From: an uncultured bacterium
GTDB taxonomy: Bacteria; Pseudomonadota; Gammaproteobacteria; Burkholderiales; Burkholderiaceae_C
Length of the DNA: 64,000 bases
Assembly (NCBI GenBank): GCA_903928495.1
Contig: CAIYQZ010000004.1
Location: 1-64,000 of the forward strand
Direction of reading: 5' to 3'
Below, in pieces: positions 43,122 through 51,107 of this stretch; the stretch's first letter is position 1, and every line of letters starts with the position of its first letter. A program made the position numbers and the translations under genes. Below the pieces are notes generated by a model. The model was not told the origin of the DNA and searched no databases. It was given only the letters and a program-made list of their open reading frames with translations.

Positions 43122-43781
43122 TCAGAACCGATAGGTTAGGCCCAGATTGACCGATGTGGGCTGGTACTTGGGCTTGCCGCTCAGTGTGGCGCCCGCAGAG
43201 GTCGACTTGAAGGAACCGCTGCCCATCTGGCTCCAGCGAAGGTCAGCGCTCACACTCCAGCGATCCGTCAGCTCCACTTCGCCACCCACAATGGCCTGAA
43301 TGGCCAGGCCGCCCCGGCGTGAGTACTCCTGCTCCGATCCGTCGCGGCTGAGGTCCAGGTCGATCTCGGTGACATAGCCCAGGCCCGCTCCGACAAACGG
43401 CCGCACCATGCCCACTTTCTGAAAGCGGTAGTAGCCGTTGATGAAAGCCGTCGTAGAGGCGAAGTCGCCCTGGACGGGGGTGCCACCAATGCGCTTGACG
43501 TCATGGCTGCGGTAATCCCAGGCCAGCTCAGCCGCCCAACCGTTGCCATAGCGATAACCGAAGGCTCCGCCCAGGCCGATTCCGCTGCCAAAAGAACCTT
43601 TGCCAGTCAATGTGGACAGGGATGTGCGCGATTCCGTCAGGCTGGTCGATGCCAGTGAACTGCTGCCGCCGTAAGCGCTGACATACAGACCGGACCGGTC
43701 TTGGGCGACGACCGGCATGGTGGCAAACATCGTTAGGCCGGCCAACGAGGCACATACAAGGGACTTGGTGGGAAAAGACAT
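43122..43781 (-). CDS. Outer-membrane beta-barrel protein
   Basis: 219 residues with signal peptide (LAGLTMFATMPVVAQ). The mature part alternates hydrophobic residues in ~8 strands (LYVSAYGGSSSL, WAAELAWDYRSHD, VRPFVGAGLGYVTEIDLDLS, WSVSADLRWSQMG) and ends with Phe (LGLTYRF), the C-terminal BAM signal. Small opacity/OmpW-like porin family. First gene of the barrel-regulator-kinase operon, so it may be the sensor's partner or target. Confidence 0.82.
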   Translation of the reverse strand: MSFPTKSLVCASLAGLTMFATMPVVAQDRSGLYVSAYGGSSSLASTSLTESRTSLSTLTGKGSFGSGIGLGGAFGYRYGNGWAAELAWDYRSHDVKRIGGTPVQGDFASTTAFINGYYRFQKVGMVRPFVGAGLGYVTEIDLDLSRDGSEQEYSRRGGLAIQAIVGGEVELTDRWSVSADLRWSQMGSGSFKSTSAGATLSGKPKYQPTSVNLGLTYRF

Positions 43782-44087
43782 GGTGAGCACCTGGGTAGGG
43801 TTGGAGCAATCGCGGCCGGGAGAATTCGCCAGCTGCTACATCATTCTTTTTCCAGATGGGTTACAGCAAGGTAACGGGCCGCCAAAGCCGATCCTGCTAG
43901 AACCCTCGCCTCTCAGGTGTACGAAGGAAAACAGTGCGAAAGTGCTTCCTGAAGAAACACAAGAAAACAAGTATGTGCTGTGGTCGATCGCTTTACCGAA
44001 AGAACGACAGCCGCTCCTGGCCGAGAACTCCCCCGGTGAACTACCAGGTCATACCCGCAAAAACTGCAGGCCGTCAAATCGGCCCAC
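43782..44087. other. Intergenic stretch, nothing recognised
   Basis: About 306 bases with short open frames of no coding quality. It must contain the promoter of the barrel-regulator-kinase operon near 43800-43860. Confidence 0.4.
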
Positions 44088-44624
44088 TCACCGCCGAACC
44101 AAATACGTTGCCACCAGCAAAAACGCCTGCACCTGCCGCGAGGCCTCCGGCAAGCTCAGCCGGAATTCAAATCGCAAGGCGAACGCACGTGGCTCCCGCA
44201 CCTGCCCCACTTCAACGCCTGATGCATTAGTGATGGGGAAGCGCTTGGCCCAAAAAGACGTGGACGGCAGAACCTCCAGTGCCAGCGGCACGCTCAGGCG
44301 CAGGGCAGGGTGCCGTTTGCCCGGTTCGTACACCACGTCTGCCTGGCACAGCAGGTTACCTTCGGGCGTTTCAAGCGTGTAACGCACATCGTTGATGAAG
44401 CCCCTGCGGGTGTATTCAAACCGGAACAGCAAGTGTTCTGCACCCAATTGAATGTGGCAGTCCCCCGCGCTTGAGCCCGGCGGGTGCACCCTCAGGCGGG
44501 CATTCTTGCCTTGTGCAAAGTTTGCAAACTCCATGGTGCCCACCGTGACGCCTGCCGCGTCTGCAAACTCGAACACAAAGCCGTTCCAAGCTGACTTTTG
44601 GCGCAGGTGCAGGTCTGGTGTCAC
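44088..44624 (-). CDS. Hypothetical protein, possibly tubby/LURP-like fold
   Basis: 178 residues, soluble and beta-rich. GFVFEFADAAGVTVGTMEFA and a repeated 'F-x-x-DxxGxxxG' pattern, ending with FRLSLPEASRQVQAFLLVATYLVRR, recall the twelve-stranded tubby-like/LURP-one-related proteins, whose C-terminal helix is buried. The match is only visual. It lies 31 bases downstream of the AHSA1-DUF1428 gene on the same strand. Function unknown. Confidence 0.6.
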   Translation of the reverse strand: MTPDLHLRQKSAWNGFVFEFADAAGVTVGTMEFANFAQGKNARLRVHPPGSSAGDCHIQLGAEHLLFRFEYTRRGFINDVRYTLETPEGNLLCQADVVYEPGKRHPALRLSVPLALEVLPSTSFWAKRFPITNASGVEVGQVREPRAFALRFEFRLSLPEASRQVQAFLLVATYLVRR

Positions 44625-44655
44625 GGGCAGTTTGGCCAGCGTCTGGCTGGGTGGC

Positions 44656-45507
44656 TCATGCGTTCACGATCATGTCGAACCCACCAAAAATCATTCGTGT
44701 GCCGTCAAACGGCATTTCAGCCATGGTGGCTGGCATGCGCGGGTCGGCAAACACCTTTTGCATGCCAGCGTCTCGCGTGGCCTTGTCGGGCCAGGTGATC
44801 CACGAAAACACCACCGTTTCGTCGGGCTTGCGCAGCACGGCGGTGTGCATGGAGTTGAGTTTTCCCACGGGCACGTCGTTGCCCCAGCATTCCACCAGCG
44901 AGATGGCGCCATGTTCCTTGAACACCACGGCCGCGTCTTGCGCATGTTGTCGGTAGGCCTCACGGTTGGCGGTGGGCACAGCCAGCAAAAAGCCGTCCAC
45001 GTAGGGCTGGTTTGACGGTATGTGGGTGGCGCTCAGCGTCTGTGCCAGCGCGTCAAGCTGATCAGTGGCCGCCTTCCAGCCGGCTTCCCAGCCCATCTCC
45101 ACGTGCTTGGCCTTGCTTTCGGCGGTGGCGTGGCGGGCGCTCCAGGTCATGTAGGTGTGGCCGTTGGGTGCGTCGGCCAGTTGCACCACCCCGGTCATGA
45201 ACGGTTCAGCGGCTGGCATGAAACCCTCGGTGTACGCATCGGTGAACACCAGCCGCTCCATGGGTTCGATGGCGAGCCACATGCCCTTGCCCTCAAAACT
45301 CTCACCGTTGGGGCCCGCCATGACGGTGTTCATGCGGCCGCCCACCCGCAGGTCGAAATCGGCCTCGGGCACCGTCCAGGGTTTGGGGCAATACCACTGC
45401 TTCAGCAACTCTGTGTCGGTCCAGCAGCGCCACACCACCGAGCGGGGGGCTGACAAGGTGCGCTCCAGGGTCAGGGTGTGTTCGCCTTCGGTTTTCGGAA
45501 GTGTCAT
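44656..45507 (-). CDS. AHSA1/SRPBCC domain fused to DUF1428
   Basis: About 283 residues. The N-terminal half (to ~155) is an AHSA1-type START-like domain: LERTLSAPRSVVWRCWTD, KQWYCPKPW, GTVMAGPNG-type loop and GWEAGWKAATDQLDAL. The second half (~165-283) is DUF1428: QPYVDGFLLAVPTANREAYR, SLVECWGNDVPVGK, VVFSWITWPDKATRDAG and FDGTRMIFGGFD. Each is normally a separate protein; both occur near small-molecule stress genes. ATG 45507 has an AGAGAAA upstream; ATG 45531 is the alternative. Confidence 0.85.
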   Translation of the reverse strand: MTLPKTEGEHTLTLERTLSAPRSVVWRCWTDTELLKQWYCPKPWTVPEADFDLRVGGRMNTVMAGPNGESFEGKGMWLAIEPMERLVFTDAYTEGFMPAAEPFMTGVVQLADAPNGHTYMTWSARHATAESKAKHVEMGWEAGWKAATDQLDALAQTLSATHIPSNQPYVDGFLLAVPTANREAYRQHAQDAAVVFKEHGAISLVECWGNDVPVGKLNSMHTAVLRKPDETVVFSWITWPDKATRDAGMQKVFADPRMPATMAEMPFDGTRMIFGGFDMIVNA

Positions 45508-45601
45508 GGCGGTTTCTCTGTTGGTGGGCATGGTGTGAGTGTGTCAAATCTGCCGGACTGCCGCAAAGGGTGTGTTTGGTGCGTGGATCCATTAAACTGG
45601 T

Positions 45602-45619
45602 CATCTATCTAGTCAGATG
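45602..45619 (+). promoter_or_regulatory. Palindromic operator of the toxin-antitoxin pair
   Basis: CATCT-N8-AGATG, with GATTC following, 21 bases ahead of the antitoxin start. Antitoxins of this type repress their own promoter by binding such a palindrome. Confidence 0.5.
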
Positions 45620-45639
45620 GATTCAAAAAGGGGTTCAAC

Positions 45640-45897
45640 ATGCACACATGGCCTGTTCAAGATGCCAAAGCGCGGTTCAGCGAGTTTCTGGACGCCTGCC
45701 TTCAAGAAGGGCCGCAAATGGTGACCCGTCGCGGTGCTGAGGCAGCGGTGTTGGTGCCTGTGGGGGAATGGCGACGCCTTCAATCGGTGGTGCGGCCCTC
45801 ACTGAAAGCTCTTTTGCTGTCAGACGACGCGCGTGCTGAGTTGACCCTTCCCCCGCGTGGCCAAGCCAAGCGTCGGCCAATTGATCGCCAGGCCTGA
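45640..45897 (+). CDS. Phd/YefM-family antitoxin
   Basis: 85 residues. N-terminus MHTWPVQDAKARFSEFLDAC and then VTRRGAEAAVLVPVGEWRRL is the Phd/YefM fold that binds DNA as a dimer. The C-terminal ~30 residues (from SLKALLLSDDARAELTLPP) should wrap the toxin. The toxin gene begins four bases after the stop codon. Confidence 0.9.
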   Translation: MHTWPVQDAKARFSEFLDACLQEGPQMVTRRGAEAAVLVPVGEWRRLQSVVRPSLKALLLSDDARAELTLPPRGQAKRRPIDRQA

Positions 45898-45901
45898 CAC
45901 C

Positions 45902-46309
45902 ATGTATTTGCTGGACACCAATGTGGTCTCCGAGCTGCGCAGGCCCCGTCCGCACGGCGCGGTGCTGGCCTGGCTCGCTTCTGTAGACGACACGGAACTC
46001 TTTGTGTCTGCCGTGACGCTGGGGGAAATTCAAGCGGGTATTGAGTTGACGCGTGAGCAAGACCCTGCCAAAGCGGGTGAGTTGGAGGGCTGGCTGGACA
46101 TGGTGGCCGGGGCCTACAACGTGCTGCCCATGGATGCTGCCGTGTTTCGTGCATGGGCGCGGCTGATGCACCGCAGATCAGACACTTTGTACGAAGACGC
46201 GATGATTGCCGCTACTGCCAAGGTACATCGCTTGACCGTTGTGACGCGAAATGTGGCGGACTTTCAAGCTTTGGGTTTTGAGGTGCTCAACCCGTTTGCC
46301 CTCGTTTGA
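45902..46309 (+). CDS. PIN-domain toxin (VapC/FitB type)
   Basis: 135 residues. PIN acidic residues: Asp in YLLDTNVVSELR, Glu in VTLGEIQAGIEL, Asp in DTLYEDAMIAATA, and VTRNVADFQALG. It is a predicted ribonuclease with Mg2+ at the acidic cluster. ATG 45902 gives the canonical start. Paired with a Phd-type rather than VapB-type antitoxin, as in many beta-proteobacteria. Confidence 0.92.
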   Translation: MYLLDTNVVSELRRPRPHGAVLAWLASVDDTELFVSAVTLGEIQAGIELTREQDPAKAGELEGWLDMVAGAYNVLPMDAAVFRAWARLMHRRSDTLYEDAMIAATAKVHRLTVVTRNVADFQALGFEVLNPFALV

Positions 46310-46318
46310 CCTGGTCTT

Positions 46319-46792
46319 TCACCGCACCGCTGAAAACCGTTGCTCCATCTCCCGCCGCATGGCCTTGCGGATTTCGGCTGCGGCGTGGCGGCGTTTTTCG
46401 TCGGGGCTGAAGGGGCGCAGCGGCGGCACCTGGGTGGGTTTGCCGTCGTCGCCCACGGCCACCATGGTGAAGAAACAGCTGTTGACGTGACGGGTTTCGT
46501 GGCTGCGGATGTTCTCGGCAATCACCTTGATGCCAATTTCCATCGACGAGGTGCCCGTGTGGTTCACGGCGGCCAGGAAGGTGACCAGTTCTCCCACATG
46601 GATGGGCTGGCGGAACATCACCTGGTCCACGCTCAGTGTGACCACGTAGCTGCCGGCGTAGCGGCTGGCGCAGGCGTAGGCCACTTGGTCGAGCAGTTTC
46701 AGTATGTTGCCGCCGTGCACGTTGCCTGAGAAGTTGGCGGTGTCGGGCGTCATCAGCACCGTCATGGTGAGTTGGTGGGCGGGCAGTTCCAT
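46319..46792 (-). CDS. Acyl-CoA thioesterase (YciA type, hotdog fold)
   Basis: 157 residues: LMTPDTANFSGNVHGGNILKLLDQVAYACA holds the hotdog helix and the acidic catalytic residue; SVDQVMFRQPIHVGE follows. C-terminal helix with HAAAEIRKAMRRE. YciA-like enzymes hydrolyse acyl-CoAs to free CoA. ATG 46792 lies 20 bases beyond the exonuclease stop. Converges on vapC. Confidence 0.87.
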   Translation of the reverse strand: MELPAHQLTMTVLMTPDTANFSGNVHGGNILKLLDQVAYACASRYAGSYVVTLSVDQVMFRQPIHVGELVTFLAAVNHTGTSSMEIGIKVIAENIRSHETRHVNSCFFTMVAVGDDGKPTQVPPLRPFSPDEKRRHAAAEIRKAMRREMEQRFSAVR

Positions 46793-46811
46793 GGCAGAAA
46801 AGGCTTGGGTT

Positions 46812-47414
46812 TCAGTCGGGGTTGGTTTGCATGGCCTGGTACACACAGGCGGCGGCAAAGGCATCGTTGGCGGCGTACACCACCTGGTGTTCGCTCAACT
46901 GGGCGTTCGCCCAGTTGGAGGTGGCGGCTTTTTTGGACTTGGCAAAGTTTTGCCCAAACACCACGGCCACCGCGCCTTTCACGCCAATGTCTTTGCGCCA
47001 GCCACGCTGGTGAAACAGGTGGTTCAAGTCCACCACACAAGCAGGTTCCACGCCAAATTTGTGCAGCATGCGTTTTTTGTCGTCGCCCAGGCCAAAGCCC
47101 ACTTTCGTGAACCCAGGGTTGGCCATCCAGGCGGCCACTGTGGCGCGACAGTCGGCATCGTGCAATTGAATCACCCAGGCGTGGGTGGTGCTGGCCAGTT
47201 GCAACACGTGCGGCCCGTCAGACGTTTCGCCCACCGAGAAGGTGGGTTTGGATTCGGTGTCGAAGCCCCACACTGAGGTTTGGCTCAAGCGTTCCCACGC
47301 TGCCAGGGCTTGGGGGGCGGTCTGCACCAGGGTGATGTCCGCTGGGCCCAGTCGGGGAAAGGCGGGCAGCAGGGCAATGTCTTCTTTGGCGGGGACCGTT
47401 TTGTGCGTTGACAT
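46812..47414 (-). CDS. DEDD-family 3'-5' exonuclease
   Basis: 200 residues: exonuclease motif I WGFDTESKPTF (Asp/Glu), motif II region VGFGLGDDKKRM with Asp and motif III VVYAANDAFAA (Y-x3-D, DEDDy). It resembles the RNase D/WRN exonuclease domain without HRDC. ATG 47414 is taken over the longer frame. Overlaps none; divergent from the next gene. Substrate could be RNA or DNA. Confidence 0.85.
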   Translation of the reverse strand: MSTHKTVPAKEDIALLPAFPRLGPADITLVQTAPQALAAWERLSQTSVWGFDTESKPTFSVGETSDGPHVLQLASTTHAWVIQLHDADCRATVAAWMANPGFTKVGFGLGDDKKRMLHKFGVEPACVVDLNHLFHQRGWRKDIGVKGAVAVVFGQNFAKSKKAATSNWANAQLSEHQVVYAANDAFAAACVYQAMQTNPD

Positions 47415-47474
47415 GTGGGTGGAGTGGGTGTGCAAATGCAGGGCCAGAGCATCGCACACCGCACAATGCGGGGC

Positions 47475-47795
47475 ATGGATTCACACAGCCACATTGACAT
47501 TCCACCTACGTTTCAGGCCTTGTATGAGGCCAAGCGCACGGCTCGGCTCAAGCCGGTGTGGGCTGAGGTGTGTGCCCGCTATGAGCTGTGCGAGGACATG
47601 GCGAACATGCTGGTCGACACGGCGCAAACCATGCAGTTTCAGCTGGGCATCACCGAAGCCGATGTGCTGCAACGGGTGTGGCAAGGGCTGACGCAGCCCG
47701 AATCGGTGGTGGCACCGGACGAGGCCCAGTGGGTGGTGCACCGCCTGGCGGAGCTGTGTGGCTGGCCTCGTTTGGCACTTGATGCTGACGGCTGA
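47475..47795 (+). CDS. Conserved hypothetical protein
   Basis: 106 residues, helical. PPTFQALYEAKRTARLKPVW, RYELCEDMANMLVDTAQTMQ, ITEADVLQRVWQGL and EAQWVVHRLAELCGW. I believe this family is common in Burkholderiales, where some copies carry the name 'ATPase with chaperone activity' without visible ATPase motifs; none are seen here. ATG 47475 lies 60 bases from the divergent exonuclease start. Confidence 0.65.
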   Translation: MDSHSHIDIPPTFQALYEAKRTARLKPVWAEVCARYELCEDMANMLVDTAQTMQFQLGITEADVLQRVWQGLTQPESVVAPDEAQWVVHRLAELCGWPRLALDADG

Positions 47796-47869
47796 GCTTC
47801 AGTTCAGCAGCTGTTGGTCGATAACATGATGCGTCATCAGGCCGCAACGTACGTTTCAGGAGACCCCCC

Positions 47870-48082
47870 ATGCAAATCACCAGTTCCAGTGTGTCGCAGG
47901 CTGCGGCGTCAGTCTCAGAGGGCAGTCCCATGCAAGATGTGCAGATCAACGTGCTCAAAAAGGCCATGAATGCACAGGCGAGTGCGGCTGCAGCGCTGAT
48001 TCAGGCGCTGCCTCAACCCACAGGTGCCTTGCCTTTGGCCACCAGCGGCACTCTGGGCACACAACTCAACACCCGCGCCTGA
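47870..48082 (+). CDS. YjfB-like putative motility protein
   Basis: 70 residues. The helix VQINVLKKAMNAQASAAAAL followed by IQALPQP is the YjfB_motility pattern; such proteins are small, and their role is undefined. AGGAG lies 9 bases upstream of the ATG. It starts a run of motility-linked genes. Confidence 0.8.
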   Translation: MQITSSSVSQAAASVSEGSPMQDVQINVLKKAMNAQASAAAALIQALPQPTGALPLATSGTLGTQLNTRA

Positions 48083-48197
48083 GCGCCCCCGTTCTGCGCT
48101 TGCTGCCCACAAGTGGCGGCAAACGCACTGCTTTTTCGGCTTTCAGGCCAGGGGTGTTGCTTTTACATTCGAGCAGAATGAACTGAGATTGCCTGTC

Positions 48198-48968
48198 ATG
48201 TCGCCCCACTGCCCACCACCTTCAACGCCAGCACGTTTGCGCTGGGCGCGTTTGGCCCGCCTCGCGCCTGCATCGATGCTGTGCGGCTTGGTGGCAGCGT
48301 GCACCACGCTGGACGTGCCGCGTGCCATGAATTACCCGGCATCGGGTCAGCAAAAGGCCCGCGCCGTGCACCATTGGGACCTGCTGGCCAACGACGTGGC
48401 AGACCGCATTGCCACCAAAGCCGCAGCGGGTGCGATGGAAAAAAACACCTTCCACCTGGTGCCGTCCACTGGCAGCACGTTCAACCGTGCGTTTGGCGAT
48501 TTGTTGCTCACCCGGCTGGTGGAGCGGGGGCTGGTCATGGCCAGCTCGCCGGCGCTGGACAACTCGGCGGGTGCATACATACGCTTTGACGTGCAGGTGG
48601 TGTCGCATGAAAGCGGTGCCCGCAATGCACCAGCCATGCCCCTGACCAGCCTTGCGGTGGGCATTGCCGTGCTGCGAGATTCGTGGATGCACATCCCCTC
48701 CAGCACCAGCGGTGCCCTGGCCGGTTTGGCCACTGGCATGGTGGGCGATTTGTCCAGCCAGATGCTCTCGGGCACGGCTTCCGGCGGGCCCACACGCACA
48801 GAACTGCTGGTATCCACTTCCCTGGAAATGGGTCAGAGGTTTGTCACGCGCACGTCAGACATCTATTACATAGAGCCCGAAGACGCCAAACTCTTCATGC
48901 AGCCTCCGCTACCCCCGCCTCCGCCACCCCCGGCACCCACCAAAAACTGGAAAGTGGTGGGCTCATGA
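48198..48968 (+). CDS. Lipoprotein paired with FlgO
   Basis: 256 residues. Lipobox LCGLVAAC gives a lipidated Cys. The mature part is alpha/beta with a FlgO-like feel (LANDVADRIATKAAA, LLLTRLVERGLVMA, IRFDVQVVSHE) and a C-terminal Pro run (LPPPPPPPAP). It overlaps the FlgO gene by four bases (ATGA). Perhaps a FlgP/FlgT-type partner in an outer-membrane flagellar structure; that is inference. ATG 48198 is the only start that gives a signal peptide. Confidence 0.75.
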   Translation: MSPHCPPPSTPARLRWARLARLAPASMLCGLVAACTTLDVPRAMNYPASGQQKARAVHHWDLLANDVADRIATKAAAGAMEKNTFHLVPSTGSTFNRAFGDLLLTRLVERGLVMASSPALDNSAGAYIRFDVQVVSHESGARNAPAMPLTSLAVGIAVLRDSWMHIPSSTSGALAGLATGMVGDLSSQMLSGTASGGPTRTELLVSTSLEMGQRFVTRTSDIYYIEPEDAKLFMQPPLPPPPPPPAPTKNWKVVGS

Positions 48969-49480
48969 GGCGGCGCACCTGCCTCGCACTGGCGCTGGGC
49001 CTGTCGGTGGCACTGGGCGCTTGCACCACCATGGAAGACGGCCTGGGCGGTGACCTCATCAAGCTGAACTACCGCGCCACCGACGCCTTGATGCAGGGCG
49101 TGACGCTGGACCCGGCGCAGCCCGTGTTGGTGGCCACCCTGGTCGACCAGGAAGAGTTGTCAGAGTCGTCCCGCCTGGGGCGGCTGGTGTCAGAGCACAT
49201 CAGCAGCCGCCTGTCCAACAGGGGTGTGCGGGTGGTCGAGCTGAAGCTGCGGGAGCAGTTGTTCATGAAAGGCACCACGGGTGCACTGCTGCTGTCCCGC
49301 GAGGTGCGCGACGTGAGCCAGGCGCACAGCGCCCAGGCCGTTGTGGTGGGCACCTACACGTCGTCCGGGCAGACGCTGTACATCAGCCTGAAGCTGGTCA
49401 AGCCCGAGGGCAATACCGTGGTGTCTGCGCACGACTATGTCATGCCACTGAACGCCAACATCAAAGGCCTGTTGCGCTGA
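48965..49480 (+). CDS. flgO: FlgO-family outer-membrane flagellar lipoprotein
   Basis: 171 residues. Lipobox LSVALGAC, then the FlgO domain: PVLVATLVDQEELSESSRLGR, EHISSRLSNRGVRVVELKL and AVVVGTYTSSGQTLYISLKL. In Vibrio, FlgO is needed for stable flagellar attachment in the outer membrane. Coupled to the preceding lipoprotein gene and followed by a bidirectional terminator. Confidence 0.88.
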   Translation: MRRRTCLALALGLSVALGACTTMEDGLGGDLIKLNYRATDALMQGVTLDPAQPVLVATLVDQEELSESSRLGRLVSEHISSRLSNRGVRVVELKLREQLFMKGTTGALLLSREVRDVSQAHSAQAVVVGTYTSSGQTLYISLKLVKPEGNTVVSAHDYVMPLNANIKGLLR

Positions 49481-49502
49481 TCCCCGGTACCACAAACCCA
49501 TG

Positions 49503-49528
49503 AAAAAACGCCCCTCGGGGCGTTTTTT
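49503..49528. terminator. Bidirectional Rho-independent terminator
   Basis: AAAAAACGCCCC-TC-GGGGCGTTTTTT, perfect stem with A-run and T-run, between the convergent flgO and cheV genes. Confidence 0.92.
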
Positions 49529-49544
49529 GCTGGAGCGCAGAAAA

Positions 49545-50522
49545 TCAGGCGTGGTGTTCGTAGCGCTGCAGCACACCCCGGATGGTGGCTGCCAGTTCGT
49601 CGGCCTGGAATTTGGCCACATAACCGTCAGCCCCCACGTTGCGCACGTGGTCTTCGTTGGTGGCGCCCGACAGCGACGAGTGGATGACCACTGGCACATG
49701 GCGGAAGCGCGAATCCTGCTTGATGTTCTTGGTGAGCGTGAAGCCGTCCATTTCAGGCATTTCCAGGTCGGTCAGCACCATGGCCACGCGGTCTGAAATC
49801 TGTTGACCTTTGGACTCTGCATCGTTGGATATGTGCAGCAGTTTGTCCCAGGCTTCCTGACCGGATTTGGTCATGATGAAGGGCACACCCATCGCGTTCA
49901 GGCCCTGTTCGATCATGGCGCGGGCCACAAACGAGTCGTCTGCCGCCAGTACCACGCTGCCTGGCTTGAGCTTGAGCACCGGGCCGATGGAGGATGTGTC
50001 GAGTTCGGCATCGTCGTTGGGCATCACATTGCCCAGGATGGACTCCACGTCGAGCACCTGCGCCAGGCGCGACTGGTTCACGTCGCCGTCCAGGCGGGCA
50101 ATGCTGGTCACCATGCCACCGGCAGCGCCCCGTTCAGCAGGCAGCACCTGCCCCCAGTCGAGGCGGACGATGTCTTCCACGCTTTCCACCGCAAACGCCT
50201 GCGTGGTGCGGGCAAATTCGGTCACCAGCATGATGTTCAGGCCGGTCTTGGGCACACAACCGATCACGGCAGGCAGGTCGATCACCGGAATGATCTGGCC
50301 GCGCAGGTTGACCACGCCCAGCATGTGCTGGGTGGAGCCGGCCATGGCAGTGACTTCAGGCATGGCCACGATCTCGCGGATCTTGAACACGTTGATGCCG
50401 AACAACTCCGAAGGCATGTTGTCGCGCACTGCCCCCAGTCTGAACAGCAGCATTTCAAACTTGTTCGAGCCTGTCAGGTTGGACCGTTCGTCCACTTCCT
50501 GTTGGATGGATTTGGTGCTCAT
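49545..50522 (-). CDS. cheV: CheV chemotaxis coupling protein
   Basis: 325 residues: CheW-like domain (~15-165; FGINVFKIREIVAMPEV, LGVVNLRGQIIPVIDLPAVIG) and a C-terminal receiver (VLAADDSFVAR, phospho-Asp in MVLTDLEMPEMDGF, Lys in YVAKFQADEL). CheV couples receptors to CheA and adapts by phosphorylation. Encoded away from any che operon in this window. ATG 50522 preferred. Confidence 0.93.
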   Translation of the reverse strand: MSTKSIQQEVDERSNLTGSNKFEMLLFRLGAVRDNMPSELFGINVFKIREIVAMPEVTAMAGSTQHMLGVVNLRGQIIPVIDLPAVIGCVPKTGLNIMLVTEFARTTQAFAVESVEDIVRLDWGQVLPAERGAAGGMVTSIARLDGDVNQSRLAQVLDVESILGNVMPNDDAELDTSSIGPVLKLKPGSVVLAADDSFVARAMIEQGLNAMGVPFIMTKSGQEAWDKLLHISNDAESKGQQISDRVAMVLTDLEMPEMDGFTLTKNIKQDSRFRHVPVVIHSSLSGATNEDHVRNVGADGYVAKFQADELAATIRGVLQRYEHHA

Positions 50523-50696
50523 GCCGGGTTCCTGTAAAAATTGAAGTCGCGGGCGTTGGATGCCGATACACCATTCTAGAGACACGGTGCCTGTTTTGGG
50601 GATCTTGTGTGACCTGCGCGGGTCTTGATATGACCCGGTGTTGCGTGCTGTCAAACTTTCAGCCCACGTTTACCTGCTTTGAACCGGAGTTTTGCC

Positions 50697-50996
50697 ATGA
50701 ATGCTCTCACTTCCATTGCCCAGTCGGGCCTGCAAGCCGCTCAAACCCGGTTGGGGGCCAGTGCCAATAACGTGGCCAACGGGCAAACGGAAGGGTTCAA
50801 GCGCCAGACCGTGCAAGCCACGGCCCAGCCGCAGGGCGGCGTGGTGGTCACGCTCAGCCGCGCAGCCACCGAAGGCAGTGACCTGACGCAAGATGTGGTT
50901 GACCAGTTGTCTGCCAAACAAAGCTTTGCGGCCAACCTGGCGGTGCTGAAAACCGCCGACCAGATGATGGGCTCCCTGCTGGACACACGGGCCTGA
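50697..50996 (+). CDS. FlgB/FlgC-like flagellar rod-family protein (short, orphan)
   Basis: 99 residues. The N-terminus MNALTSIAQSGLQAAQTRLG ASANNVAN matches the rod/hook-family start ('S...A..LQA...R....ANNVAN.NT.GF'), and the C-terminus (FAANLAVLKTADQMMGSLLD) the matching helix. The central D1 region of FlgC is missing. It may be a shortened rod-like protein or a remnant. GGAG lies 8 bases upstream; the gene is between cheV and dinG. Confidence 0.75.
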   Translation: MNALTSIAQSGLQAAQTRLGASANNVANGQTEGFKRQTVQATAQPQGGVVVTLSRAATEGSDLTQDVVDQLSAKQSFAANLAVLKTADQMMGSLLDTRA

Positions 50997-51107
50997 GGTT
51001 CACCCAGGCTGCTCCGGCCTGGTCTGCAGTTTTTCCCCTACAGTCGCGGGCGCGGCGCTGCGAGTGCCGCCTGCCGTTTCGCAAGGCAGTTCTGCCTTCT
51101 CCCGCGC

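Noticed and set aside
50997-51107. A LexA box upstream of dinG
   Set aside because: CTGCAG...TACAG is present, but the half-sites are four bases too far apart for CTGT-N8-ACAG.
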